A DNA stretch of 64,000 nt from JACKII01 sp963807085 (lineage in GTDB: Bacteria; Pseudomonadota; Alphaproteobacteria; Bin95). Below the pieces are notes generated by a model that searched no databases, had not been told where the DNA came from, and saw only the letters and a program-made list of their open reading frames with translations. Within the stretch, counting starts at the first letter, position 1, and the number at the start of each line of letters is the position of its first letter. The stretch lies in contig CAWEBB010000022.1 in assembly GCA_963807085.1 (NCBI GenBank), positions 207,289-271,288 of the forward strand. Reading direction: 5' to 3'. Below are positions 9,358 to 18,744 of this stretch, in pieces. A program made the position numbers and the translations under genes.

Positions 9358-9492
9358 CTATTTCAGCTTTTTGCCACCGATATTGAGTGGCGCTTTACCG
9401 GCATTGGAGTTCGCCGTCGCCAGCACTTTCGGCTTCTCTTGCTTTGGTTTCTTCGCTTCTCTATTGCCACGTTTGTTGTCACCTTTGGACAT
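9358..9492 (-). CDS. Small conserved basic protein (44 residues)
   Basis: The minus strand encodes MSKGDNKRGNREAKKPKQ, then EKPKVLATAN, ending NIGGKKLK. Lys/Arg-rich small proteins with this MSKGDNKRGNREAKKPK opening are, from memory, common hypothetical proteins in alphaproteobacteria. A second ATG lies directly upstream (9495); the inner one has the better spacing to AAGGG. The function is unknown. It occupies an otherwise empty stretch between a GMC gene and the DUF502 gene. Confidence 0.6.
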   Translation of the reverse strand: MSKGDNKRGNREAKKPKQEKPKVLATANSNAGKAPLNIGGKKLK

Positions 9493-9669
9493 CATGCGAC
9501 CCTTAAATCAAGCGTTAATCGAAGAAGAAATTTCCCCGATTTAACATCGACGGGCGCAAATCGGCTCGTCACCCACATCATATAAGGTTCAGAATGCCAA
9601 GCGTGAGTATTTTAGAACGCCATTTGCAGATTTTCAGCGCAACCATGATACGACCACGGAACGAGGGTA

Positions 9670-10257
9670 TCACCGCCGCGAAGCCGCCAGCCTGGCGGCG
9701 CCCATTCCCCATTGCGACAAGCAGTCGGTTAAATCGATCAGATTGGAATCCAGGAATTGCACCCGGCGGCGCTCGACGACATAGACCGTGCCGACCGCGG
9801 GCGTGGGCGAGGCGGGCACAAAGACGGTCATCGGTCCATCCTGGCCTTCCTCATTTCCTTCGATAACCAATGCCAGAACCCGCGCTCCGGAGCCATAGAG
9901 ATCGACCAGCGCGGTCGCATAAGCCTGTTCCCGATCGGCAACGCCGCGCAGCAGGCGTTGGACAAGTTCATAGCCCGGCAGGCGCTTGAATATGGCGTGC
10001 TCCAGCCGTTGGAAAGACCAACTTCCCAGCCGCGTGCGTACGATCGCGCCCAGGCCAAAGCACAAAGCCAGAATAGCGAGGGCTGCCGCCAGTACGGCCA
10101 GGATAATACCGAACGTGCCCAGTCCCCATGCCTCGCGCAGCGGTGTGGACACGATGACGGCGATCTCTGCCACCTTCGCCAGCAACAGCGCGATGATGGC
10201 AATCGGCAGGATCGCCATGACGCCATAGAGAATGTTGAGTCGGATCTTTTCTTTCAT
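9670..10257 (-). CDS. DUF502 family membrane protein
   Basis: A 195-residue protein starting at MKEKIRLNILYGVMAILPIA with two N-terminal membrane helices, then a soluble C-terminal half containing GPMTVFVPASPTPAVGTVYVV, the characteristic DUF502 stretch. DUF502 proteins are widespread inner-membrane proteins of unknown function. The longer upstream in-frame start is rejected because the family starts at this Met. It is divergent from the acyl-CoA ligase gene. Confidence 0.83.
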   Translation of the reverse strand: MKEKIRLNILYGVMAILPIAIIALLLAKVAEIAVIVSTPLREAWGLGTFGIILAVLAAALAILALCFGLGAIVRTRLGSWSFQRLEHAIFKRLPGYELVQRLLRGVADREQAYATALVDLYGSGARVLALVIEGNEEGQDGPMTVFVPASPTPAVGTVYVVERRRVQFLDSNLIDLTDCLSQWGMGAARLAASRR

Positions 10258-10405
10258 GGCCGTTTCCCTGCACCCTTGATCCCGGTGGTTCCGGCAATCT
10301 TCGCGATCGCCCTTTTGTTTTGCGCCCGCCAGTCTTTCGTGACGCCACCGCCGGTGCAACAATCATGGCGGACCGAGCGACCGACAAGCGAACAGGAAAC
10401 GTCCC

Positions 10406-11962
10406 ATGCCCCTGACCGATCATGCCGCCGCGCACCCCGACAAGATCGCCACCGTCATCGCAGGCTCCGGCCAATCCCTGACCTATCGGGAGCTGAACGA
10501 ACGGAGCGTGCGCCTCGCCAACCTGTTTCGGGAGCAGGGGCTGAAAGCCGGCGACGTGGTCGGGCTCTTTATGGAGAACAACATCCGCTATCATGAGGTC
10601 TATTGGGCCGCGGTGCGCTCGGGCCTGTATCTTTGTGCGATAAACCGGTTCCTGACGGCGGACGAGGCCGCTTATATCATCAACAATTCCGGCGCGAAGG
10701 CGCTGGTCACGTCGGCGGCGATGGCGCCCGTCGCGGCGGCGATGGTTCCGGAGATCGGCAGATGCGCCCTGCGCCTGGCGGTCGATGGTCCGGTTGCCGG
10801 GTTCGAGCGCTATGAAGACGCCATCGCCGCCGCCTCGCCCGAGGGACTCGACCCGGTGGCCGAGCCGCTCGGCGATTTCATGAACTATTCCAGCGGCACC
10901 ACCGGCCGGCCCAAGGGCATTCAGCGACCGCTCTCCGGCAAGAGCTTCGCCGAGTCCTCCAACCTGGATGCGCTGGTAAAGCAGCTTTACGGCACGGACG
11001 AGCGCACGATGTATCTTTCGCCCGCACCGCTCTATCACGCTGCCCCGCTGGCCTTTACCGTCGCGGTGCATAGCTGGGGCGGGACCGTCGTGGTGATGGA
11101 GAAGTTCGACGCGGCGGAGTCGCTCCGCCTGATCGAGAAGCACCGCATCACCCACAGCCAATGGGTGCCGACCATGTTCGTGCGCATGCTGAAGCTGCCG
11201 CCGGGCAAGCGGCGGGGTCACGACTTTTCCTCCCACAAGGTCGCGATACACGCCGCCGCGCCCTGCCCGGTGGATGTGAAACAACAGATGATCGATTGGT
11301 GGGGACCGATCATCTGGGAATATTACGGCGGGACCGAGGTCAACGGCATGACCGTCTGTAATTCGGCAGAATGGTTGGCGCACAAGGGCACCGTCGGCAA
11401 GCCGATCCTGGGGGTGCTGCATATTTGCGACGAGGTGGGCGAGGAACTGCCCCCGGGAGAGCCCGGCGCGATCTATTTCGAGCGGGAGGAAATGCCGTTC
11501 CAGTACTGGAGAGACCCGGAAAAGACAGAGGCGGCGCGTCATCCGCTTTACCGCAATTGGAGCAAGCTCGGCGATGTCGGCTATGTGGATGCCGACGGCT
11601 TTCTGTATCTGACCGACCGCGAGTCCTTCATGATCATTTCGGGCGGCGTGAACATCTACCCGCAGGAGATCGAGGACTGCCTGATCATGCACCCGAAGGT
11701 GGCGGACGCCGCCGTGTTCGGCGTGCCCAACCCGGACTTCGGCGAGGAAGTGAAGGCCGTGGTCCAGCCCGCCGCGGGAGTTGAGGGCGACGAGCGGCTG
11801 ACCGAGGAACTCATTGCCTATGCCCGCGGGCGGCTCGCGCATTACAAGGTGCCGCGTTCGGTGGATTTCGATGCCGAACTGCCCCGGCTGGAAACCGGCA
11901 AGCTCTACAAGCGTTTGTTGAAAGACCGGTATTGGGGGGAGAAGGGCAGCCGGATCGTATAA
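10406..11962 (+). CDS. AMP-dependent acyl-CoA synthetase/ligase
   Basis: A 518-residue ANL-superfamily enzyme. The P-loop-like motif NYSSGTTGRPKGI, the adenylate-binding segment EYYGGTEVNG, the hinge region DVGYVDADGFLYLTDR and the C-terminal lysine motif LPRLETGKLYKR are all present. It activates a carboxylic acid with ATP and transfers it to CoA in the cytoplasm. The substrate is unknown; the resemblance is to fatty-acid or cyclohexane-carboxylate-type ligases. The start at MPLTDHAAAHPDKIA fits the family. Confidence 0.88.
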   Translation: MPLTDHAAAHPDKIATVIAGSGQSLTYRELNERSVRLANLFREQGLKAGDVVGLFMENNIRYHEVYWAAVRSGLYLCAINRFLTADEAAYIINNSGAKALVTSAAMAPVAAAMVPEIGRCALRLAVDGPVAGFERYEDAIAAASPEGLDPVAEPLGDFMNYSSGTTGRPKGIQRPLSGKSFAESSNLDALVKQLYGTDERTMYLSPAPLYHAAPLAFTVAVHSWGGTVVVMEKFDAAESLRLIEKHRITHSQWVPTMFVRMLKLPPGKRRGHDFSSHKVAIHAAAPCPVDVKQQMIDWWGPIIWEYYGGTEVNGMTVCNSAEWLAHKGTVGKPILGVLHICDEVGEELPPGEPGAIYFEREEMPFQYWRDPEKTEAARHPLYRNWSKLGDVGYVDADGFLYLTDRESFMIISGGVNIYPQEIEDCLIMHPKVADAAVFGVPNPDFGEEVKAVVQPAAGVEGDERLTEELIAYARGRLAHYKVPRSVDFDAELPRLETGKLYKRLLKDRYWGEKGSRIV

Positions 11963-11986
11963 AGTTGTCCCGTCAGGCTCAAAGAA

Positions 11987-12019
11987 ATCCCCGGATCACG
12001 CTTGCACGCGCCCGGGGAT
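11987..12019. terminator. Bidirectional terminator candidate between convergent genes
   Basis: A perfect 8-bp inverted repeat, ATCCCCGG and CCGGGGAT with a 17-base loop, lies between the convergent stops of the acyl-CoA ligase and the amidohydrolase. A strong U-run is absent. Confidence 0.5.
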
Positions 12020-12071
12020 CATCAAACATTGCGCGGCAGGCGGCAAAGGGAACGCCTGCCGAGGGCGGCTG

Positions 12072-13847
12072 TTACTCCGCCGCGACGGCCATCGCTGCGT
12101 CCGGCGCCTGCCGCTGGCCGCGGACCAGCTTGCCGGGCAGCACGCCGGTGGGCTTGCCGTTCTCGTGGGTCACCTCGCCCGCGACGATGGTATACTCGTA
12201 ACCGCTCGCGCCCTGCATCAGGCGTTTGCCGCCGGCTGGCAGGTCCTGCACCACGTACGGCGCCTCGAAGTCCAGCGTCTCCCAGTCGATCACGTTCAGG
12301 TCGCCCTTCAGGCCGACGGCGATGCGGCCGCGGTCGCCAAGGCCGGCGGCCTCTGCCGTGTCGCCGGTCAGGCGGCGGATCAGTTCCGGCATGGCGAACT
12401 TGCCCTCGGCCTTGCCCCAGTGCACCAGCAGCCAGGTCGGGAAACCCGCATCCAGGATGAAGCCAACATGCGCGCCGCCGTCGCCCAGGCCCATGATCGC
12501 CATCTTCTCGCCCAGCAGCTTTTCGGAAGCGGAAAGTGAGAAGTCGGAATAGTTGGTGATCGGCATATAGAGGAAATTCTTGCCGTCATTGCCCACCAGC
12601 CAGTCATAGGCCAGTTCCGCGGCAGAGCTGTTGCTGCGCGCGGCCACGGCGGCCATGCTGTCCTGCTCCTGCGGCTGATAGTTCTTGTCGGTAAACGGGA
12701 ACATGTACTGGTAGCTCATGCGGTGGATCAGCGGGAAGGTGCTCCCCTTCACCGGGTCTTCCGACAGGATTTGCGCCCGGATTTCCGGATCGCGCAGCTT
12801 GGCGACCTTCTCCGCCAGCGGCAGATCGTTCAGCTTCTTAAAGGTCGGGCAGCCGGAGAACGGCGTCTGGCTCGCCTGCAGACCCAGCAGAATGCCGATG
12901 GCGCGCGGCGGAAAGACCGGGCGGATGTTGACGCCTTCTTCCTCGTACGCCTTACGGTTCAATTCCAGCAGATGGTTGAACATTTCCGGCAGGCTGTTGC
13001 GTTGCGCCAGCGTGTAGACCATTGGGCGGCCGGAATTCTGGGCGACGCGCTTGAGTATGCCGAACGCCTCCACCGGGTCGGGCTCGGCGTTGATCGTGTT
13101 TTCGCTTTCGTCCGTGATCCAGTCGCTGACCGCTTCCAAAAAGCCGCTGCCCGCGTCCTTCAGGCCGTTCGCCAGGCCCATCAACTCGTTCTCATAGACA
13201 CGGAGCGTCGGAATGTATTCGCCCGCCAGCGTCTTGTGGGACGTGGTCCGGCTCGTGGAAACGCCGAGCGCGCCCGCCTCGACCGCTTCCCGGGTGATCG
13301 CCCGCATCCGGGCGATGTCGTCGTCATTCGCCGGTTCAAAGGCCACGGCGCGATCGCCCATCACGTTCACGCGCACGGCGGAGTGCGGCAGCAACGCGGC
13401 AACGTCCACGTCGCGCGGTTTCTTCTCCAGGGCGTCGAGGTATTCGGGGAAGCTCTCCCAGCTCCACTCCAGGCCCTCGTGCATGACGGCGCCGGGAATG
13501 TCTTCCACGCCTTCCATCAGCTCTATCAGCTTGCTGCGGTCTTCCGGGCGGCAGGGTGCGAAGCCGACGCCGCAATTGCCCATGACCACGGTGGTTACCC
13601 CATGCAGCGAGGAGGGGGTCATGTGGCTGTCCCACACGGCCTGAGCGTCGTAATGGGTGTGGATGTCGACGAAGCCAGGAGTGACGAGCTTGCCTTGCGC
13701 GTCGATCTCGCGCGTGGCGGAACCGGAAACCTCACCGACAGCGGCGATGACGCCGTCTTTGATGGCAATGTCGGCGGCAAAGGGCTCGGCGCCGGTGCCG
13801 TCCACCACAGTACCGTTGCGGACGATCAGGTCGTAATCGAGGGACAT
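12072..13847 (-). CDS. Amidohydrolase family protein (D-aminoacylase / N-acyl-D-amino-acid deacylase type)
   Basis: A 591-residue metal-dependent hydrolase. N-terminal DLIVRNGTVVDGTG and VTPGFVDIHTHYDAQ carry the HxH metal pair, GVTTVVMGNCGVGFAP follows, and GDGGAHVGFILD supplies the late Asp/His region; the C-terminal beta-sandwich ends in YEYTIVAGEVTHENGKPTG. This layout is typical of N-acyl-D-amino-acid deacylases. The true substrate is unknown. It is intact and single, convergent with the acyl-CoA ligase. Confidence 0.87.
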   Translation of the reverse strand: MSLDYDLIVRNGTVVDGTGAEPFAADIAIKDGVIAAVGEVSGSATREIDAQGKLVTPGFVDIHTHYDAQAVWDSHMTPSSLHGVTTVVMGNCGVGFAPCRPEDRSKLIELMEGVEDIPGAVMHEGLEWSWESFPEYLDALEKKPRDVDVAALLPHSAVRVNVMGDRAVAFEPANDDDIARMRAITREAVEAGALGVSTSRTTSHKTLAGEYIPTLRVYENELMGLANGLKDAGSGFLEAVSDWITDESENTINAEPDPVEAFGILKRVAQNSGRPMVYTLAQRNSLPEMFNHLLELNRKAYEEEGVNIRPVFPPRAIGILLGLQASQTPFSGCPTFKKLNDLPLAEKVAKLRDPEIRAQILSEDPVKGSTFPLIHRMSYQYMFPFTDKNYQPQEQDSMAAVAARSNSSAAELAYDWLVGNDGKNFLYMPITNYSDFSLSASEKLLGEKMAIMGLGDGGAHVGFILDAGFPTWLLVHWGKAEGKFAMPELIRRLTGDTAEAAGLGDRGRIAVGLKGDLNVIDWETLDFEAPYVVQDLPAGGKRLMQGASGYEYTIVAGEVTHENGKPTGVLPGKLVRGQRQAPDAAMAVAAE

Positions 13848-13940
13848 AAAAGAATTCTCCTTATCTGATTTTGCCGGAAGAGTACGCCGAAAGTCGTAGA
13901 GACGTAACCCAAAAAAAGCGATGAGGATTTGCGGATTCAG

Positions 13941-14699
13941 CTAGCGGCGAAGGAATTGCTCCATTTGCCGATGTGCCGCGGTCGCGGCTGCCGCGTCATA
14001 GCCGAGCGTGCCGAAGCGGTATTCCATTGGCGGATCGAAGTTCGCATTGTCGAAACCGTGATAGGCGCCCGCATAGGTTTTGAGGGTTACGCCCGGGCTT
14101 GCCGCAAATATTGGCTGGCACCGGTCGAGTGAGACGACATTGTCCGCTGTGCCAAATAACACCAGGGTCGGCACGGGCGATTGCCAAGGTTCGGCGATTT
14201 CGCAGGCGGGGTAATAGGTGATCGCGCTCGCCACGGAGCTGCTTGCCGCCGATCCCAACGCTCGCAGGATCGCGCCGCCGCCATAGGACCAGCCGAGAAG
14301 ATTGATTGCCTGGGCGTTAACGCTTGGCATGGATCTCAGGTGAGCGACCACCTCCACGACCGTTTCAGCTGCAGCAGGCCCGCCGACGGCACCGCCATCG
14401 CACCGCTTTTCGCCGTGCGCGGCCAGGTAGTCGGCGCGGGCCACCAAAAATCCATCTTGGGTGAGTTCCTTCTGAATCTCATCATAACCAGCGCTGGCGG
14501 CATCGAACCCGCTACATCCGGGGACCAAGACAACCGCTGGAAAGGGTCCGTTCCCTTGAGGTTTGGTCATCGCCAGCCACGGCATTCCGGCATCCGCTGC
14601 CGCCGGTGTCTGCAGATTGGGCGGACGTTGCCCAGTGCTACAGCCCGACACCGTGCCGGTAAGGACAATTAACATCAGGAAAATTGCGGGTTTTATCAC
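13941..14699 (-). CDS. Dienelactone hydrolase-like lipoprotein
   Basis: An alpha/beta hydrolase of about 252 residues read from GTG 14699, which has AAAGGA upstream. A lipoprotein signal (AIFLMLIVLTGTVSGC) precedes the hydrolase domain, with VVLVPGCSGFD as the oxyanion region, GWSYGGGA as nucleophile elbow (Ser), a TLVLFGTADN segment with the acid and YHGFDN with the His. Note the Cys in VPGCSG. It is probably anchored in the envelope and hydrolyses an ester or lactone. The IS1595 element sits less than 100 bases upstream and may have separated it from its native promoter. Confidence 0.8.
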   Translation of the reverse strand: MIKPAIFLMLIVLTGTVSGCSTGQRPPNLQTPAAADAGMPWLAMTKPQGNGPFPAVVLVPGCSGFDAASAGYDEIQKELTQDGFLVARADYLAAHGEKRCDGGAVGGPAAAETVVEVVAHLRSMPSVNAQAINLLGWSYGGGAILRALGSAASSSVASAITYYPACEIAEPWQSPVPTLVLFGTADNVVSLDRCQPIFAASPGVTLKTYAGAYHGFDNANFDPPMEYRFGTLGYDAAAATAAHRQMEQFLRR

Positions 14700-14771
14700 G
14701 GAAACTATCCTTTGTTGTTGAATACCATTGGTGAAATAGCGGTATCGTCGCACCATGACACCGATACAGAA

Positions 14772-14779
14772 TACGCTGA
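14772..14779 (+). repeat. 8-bp target-site duplication, left copy (TACGCTGA)
   Basis: The identical octamer follows the right end of the IS at 15996-16003. Eight-base duplications are normal for IS1595-family insertions. Confidence 0.85.
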
Positions 14780-15995
14780 GAGGCTTCTCCCTTTCGTTCC
14801 GGCGCTGCGAGATGTTGATGTTTCGGATGGCGGCGCGGGTGATGGCTTCCTGGTGCATGCAGGGCTCTGAGCAATTCTGATCGACGTAGGCAGCGGCTCG
14901 AGACGGTTGGATGCACCGCGGACAGGCGACGGCGATCTCGCATTCCGGGGTGTGGCGCCGTGCTCTGGTACTCTCAGACGCGCTGCTCGACGAAGTCGCG
15001 GGCGGTTGCTGGCGCGAGGCGGGCTCCGAGGCCGAGCAGGGTATCGAACGCCACGGCTGTGTGGCGGCGACGGTTCCACCTGAAGACGAACTCGTCGAGG
15101 TAACGCCTGAAGTGCTGGCGACGGAGGCCATGGTAGGTCCCGAGCGCCCATCTCTTGAGGTTTGAAAAGACGCGATGGGTCCAGCGCAGGATGATGTGGG
15201 CGGCCATCTTGCCGACGACTTTCGGCTCGTGCACATGGTCGGGCAGGCCATTGTAGCCGGACCATCCGTCCGTGACGACGCGGGCACCGGCGGCGGCGAC
15301 CGCGACGACGAAGGGCTTGAGCGTGGCGCCGGAGAAGTCGGCGATCGGCGCGAGACGAATGCGGCGCGGCTTGCCTTCGGGCGAGAGCTCCACCGCGCCG
15401 GCAACGAGCATCTTGCCCTGCGAGCTGCGGCCTTGACCGCCAGCGGGCGGGTCGTCCTTATGGCGCAAGGCGATCTCGGTCTCGTCAACTTCGACGACGT
15501 CCTCGAGAAGGCTTCGCTCGGGATCGACCATGGCGCGGCGGAGCTTCGTCAGGAGCAGCCAGGCGCTCTTGTAGCTGCCCAGGCCCAGTTGGGCCTGCAG
15601 TTGCAGGGCGGAGATCCCGTTGGAGTGACTGGTTACGATATGGATCGCCGTGAACCAGGTCTTCAGCGGCAGATGGCTGCCGTGCATGACCGTGCCTGCG
15701 GTCACGGACGTCTGCCGCCGGCAGGCCGCGCACTCCCAGGTGAACGCCTTGGTCTTCAGCAGCCATCCCTTCGTGACGCCACAGCCCGGGCAGACAAAGC
15801 CCTCCGGCCACCGGCGACGCGCCAGATAGTCGGCGCAGGCCGCATTATCCGGAAATCGCGCCTCGAACTGGGCGCGGGAGAGCGGGCGGTCATGTTTCCA
15901 GCGGCTCGGCATGCGAGAACATTAAGCGAACGCACCTCGCGACGCAAGCGCAGATCACCACATTTTGTGCCGCCGGAGCCAACGGGAGAAGCCTC
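14780..15995. mobile_element. Complete IS1595-family insertion sequence (1216 bp)
   Basis: Ends are 25-bp imperfect inverted repeats starting GAGGCTTCTCCC (22 of 25 positions match), flanked by the 8-bp direct repeat TACGCTGA on both sides. The element holds a single intact transposase gene. Intact ends, target duplication and open reading frame suggest a recent and possibly active insertion. It landed in intergenic DNA upstream of the dienelactone hydrolase lipoprotein gene. Confidence 0.9.
14974..15912 (-). CDS. IS1595-family (ISXO2-like DDE) transposase
   Basis: A 312-residue protein with the N-terminal zinc ribbon (CPGC, then CAAC) and the ISXO2-like catalytic domain: VVEVDETEI for the first Asp and VVTDGWSGYNGL for the second, with an Asn/His-rich C-terminal segment in place of the usual glutamate. 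It lies inside the inverted repeats and is uninterrupted. Confidence 0.92.
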   Translation of the reverse strand: MPSRWKHDRPLSRAQFEARFPDNAACADYLARRRWPEGFVCPGCGVTKGWLLKTKAFTWECAACRRQTSVTAGTVMHGSHLPLKTWFTAIHIVTSHSNGISALQLQAQLGLGSYKSAWLLLTKLRRAMVDPERSLLEDVVEVDETEIALRHKDDPPAGGQGRSSQGKMLVAGAVELSPEGKPRRIRLAPIADFSGATLKPFVVAVAAAGARVVTDGWSGYNGLPDHVHEPKVVGKMAAHIILRWTHRVFSNLKRWALGTYHGLRRQHFRRYLDEFVFRWNRRRHTAVAFDTLLGLGARLAPATARDFVEQRV

Positions 15996-16003
15996 TACGC
16001 TGA
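15996..16003 (+). repeat. 8-bp target-site duplication, right copy (TACGCTGA)
   Basis: Partner of 14772-14779; it immediately follows the right inverted repeat. The 250 bases after it, up to 16251, hold no recognisable gene. Confidence 0.85.
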
Positions 16004-16251
16004 ATCGGTCGATTTTATTTCGCCTTTCGCTGTTAAACCAGACGAATTTGCTTAATCATGGCAACTTACCGGCCTCTGCTTAAGGCGGCCGCGCAGGGCT
16101 GGTAAGGCCGTCCTTGCACTATTCTACGCCACCAGCACAACAAACTGGAATATCTGGGATTCATTGCCCTGAAAGCGCCTGCCGTTGACATTGTGCCAGG
16201 CGGTGCTAGAGACTGCCCAGTAGCGGCGTAGCTTGCAGGAGCTCGAAAACC

Positions 16252-16918
16252 ATGCGGGTGACGAGTTCGAAGCCTGATATCTCGAAGCCTGATGTTTTGC
16301 GTGTGCTGGTGCGCGAACTCCAAGCCGTCACCTGCGGGTGGTTATATCGTCAGCGGCATTCCATTCGGTCACGGCCTCAAGGGCCAAGTTATCCTGAATT
16401 CCCCTGTTCAGCTCAAAGGGCTTGTCGAGGTGCCCTTGTCGGCGATCGTCGACGTGAAGGAGCATGTGGACGCTCCTGCAGGCGACGGAGATGGTGACCG
16501 TGCCGCGCGCCAAGGCAACCTGCCCTGGGAAATCGGCGCTCTGGCCAGCGGTGGCGCTCTTGCTTTCTCCACCGTTCATGTCGCGGAGAAGGTTGGCGCC
16601 CCCTTCATCGGACAGGCCCTAGCCTCTGCCTCCAATGTTGGCTCCGACCCGGTGTTGGTGGAAGCGACCACGCAGGTTGTGGCCAAAGAACTGTCGGCGA
16701 TGCCAGGCTGGCTCGGCGATACCCTAAAACTGTTGATCGTCATAGGGACGCTATTCGGAGTGGGCTTCAAGTTGCTGGAGTTTTTCTTCGGCAAAACCCG
16801 GCCGACTTGGGCAATCGTGCTGATGTGTGTCATCAATTTCGGCCTGATTGGCTGGGCTGCCATGGGGATCTTCGAGTTGGGTCCCTACGCGCCGCCGCCG
16901 TCCGTCGAAGGCGGGTAG
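16252..16918 (+). pseudogene. Unknown membrane protein, probable single-base frameshift
   Basis: AGGAG precedes ATG 16252, which reads MRVTSSKPDISKPDVLRVLV. Near 16330 the sensible frame changes by one to GGYIVSGIPFGHGLKGQVIL and runs to the stop at 16918. The C-terminal part has two membrane helices (LLIVIGTLFGVGFKLLEFFF and WAIVLMCVINFGLIGWAAM). No family is recognised. The frameshift is inferred from the start signal and composition, not from a known homologue. Confidence 0.4.
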
Positions 16919-16929
16919 CGAGCCGGAAG

Positions 16930-17758
16930 CTAAGCGTCCAAGAACGCCAGTACGGCCTCGCAGAAATCCACCGGGTTCTGGGCGAACATGGAATGGCCGG
17001 CGTTCGGGACCATGGCGACCTCGGCGCCCGGTACGTGCGCGGCCAGCGCCTTCAGGATCACCGGCAGCATGCCGGGCGTGTTTTCTCCGCCGACGAACAG
17101 GGTGGGCACCGCAAGCGCCTCGGCTTCGGTCTTTGCCGTAGGGCTGGCGGCCCTCGTTCGACTGGGCGAGAAGGTCCGGGCGTTGTCCGCGCGGATTGCT
17201 GGTCGAAGCCTGGGCAGCGCGTCCCAGGCGCCGCGGCCCGTCGATCAACGTCCATGAAAAAGCCGAAGCCCGCCATCCAGATCGCCCGCAGCCGGATCTT
17301 CTTTGCCGCCTGCGCAACATGGGCGCGGGGAGCCTGCGGCAGGCGCATCGGTGCGCTGGACTGCCGGCGCAGGCATGAGCGTATCGTCCAGCGTGCCGCG
17401 GGCTCCGCCAGCACCAGCTTGCGGACCAGGTCCGGCCGCTTCTGCGTCAACCGGAAGCCGAGATGGCCGCCGCGGGAATGGCCGATCAGGTCGACGGGTC
17501 CGGCGTTCAGACCTTCGAGAAAGGCGATCGATCCGCCACGTGCTGCGCCATGTTATAGGTTGCGGGCTCGTTCTCGCAGCGGTCCGGGAAAAAATGGCGC
17601 AGGCTAGGCACGATCAGCCGGTTGTTCGCCGACAGTGGCCCCATCACGGGCCCCCAGGTGCGGAAATCGCTGAGCGAGCCATGGATGCAGACAATCGGCC
17701 GGCCCTCGCCAATATCGACATAGGGCATGGCGAAGCCGTTGACGGTGAGGGTTTTCAT
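16930..17758 (-). pseudogene. Alpha/beta hydrolase with several frameshifts
   Basis: It starts MKTLTVNGFAMPYVDIGEGRP with the oxyanion segment VCIHGSLSDFRTWGPV. Conserved pieces then appear in different frames: the nucleophile elbow region (DLIGHSRGG, around 17500), LTQKRPDLVRKLVLAEPA, FLAQSNEGRQPYG, and a C-terminal NAGHSMFAQNP with the catalytic His, ending FLDA. At least three shifts are needed. The total of 829 bases is not a multiple of three. In the organism it would be a serine hydrolase of about 275 residues. Confidence 0.7.
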
Positions 17759-17790
17759 GAGCGCGCCAGTTCTTCTGTATGAGGTGATGT

Positions 17791-18649
17791 TTAACCGGTC
17801 GCCAACAATACAACGCCGGCAAGAATCAATACAGCCCAGACCAACCGGCGGCGCAAATGGCCCTCGCCCAACACCAGGCTGCCGAGCAGGACGGCCATCA
17901 GCACGCTCAATTCCCGCGTCGGGGCGACATAGACGACCGAGGTAAAGGTCAGCGCGTAAAGCACCAAAATATAGGCCAGAGGGCCTAAGACGGCGACGCC
18001 GAGCACTGCGGCCCGATGCTCGCGCCAATAGCCGATTACTTCCGGCCGGTGCCTGAACGCCACGGGGGCGAGCAGCACCGTGCGCCCGGCGGTGGATGCG
18101 TAGTCCAGAAGAAGCGGCGATACCGCCAGCGTCGAGACCGTATGCGCATCCCAAACCGTGTAGGACGCGATCAGCATTCCGACCAGCAGCCCAAAACCGA
18201 GGGAAAGCGTCACTTCCCGCTGTCCCCGTCGAAAGCCGCCGGTCAAAAACAACACGCCCACGATAATGGCGAGTTCCGCCGACTGCGATCTGCAGCGTGA
18301 GGTGCTCGTCCAGGACCAGCACCGCAAAGAGCGTGGCGAGGAACGGCCCCGTCGCCCGCGCCGTCGGGTAGACCAGCGACAGGTCGCCTACCCGGTAGCC
18401 TCGCTGCAACAACAGGAAATATGCCAGATGCAGCATGGTGCTGCCGGCGATGAACCCCCATTCGAGCACCCCGAACGAGGGACGGTCGAGCACGACCACG
18501 GCCACGGCGGCCGGCAGATAAAGGATCAGCGAGAGGGCGGAAAACAGCCAGACCAGCGCCGGGCCGCCATTGATCCGCTTCACGCACAGGTTCCAGGTCG
18601 CGTGACAGCACGCGGCGGCAAACACCATTAAAAACGCAGAGAGCGTCAT
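17791..18649 (-). pseudogene. EamA/DMT-family transporter with one frameshift
   Basis: The N-terminal half (MTLSAFLMVFAAACCHATWN, LVYPTARATGPFLATLFA) and C-terminal half (TFTSVVYVAPTRELSVLM, LAGVVLLATG) are both typical of EamA drug/metabolite transporters with about ten helices. They lie in different frames that meet near 18285. Total 859 bases, one off a multiple of three. Substrate unknown. Confidence 0.75.
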
Positions 18650-18744
18650 CGGGCGACAGCCAACGGAAAGCTCACTGCAACCGGATGGACGTCAAGCCTC
18701 GGAGCGACAGAGGAGAATGGCACGACCGGATGTTTTGCGGACGA

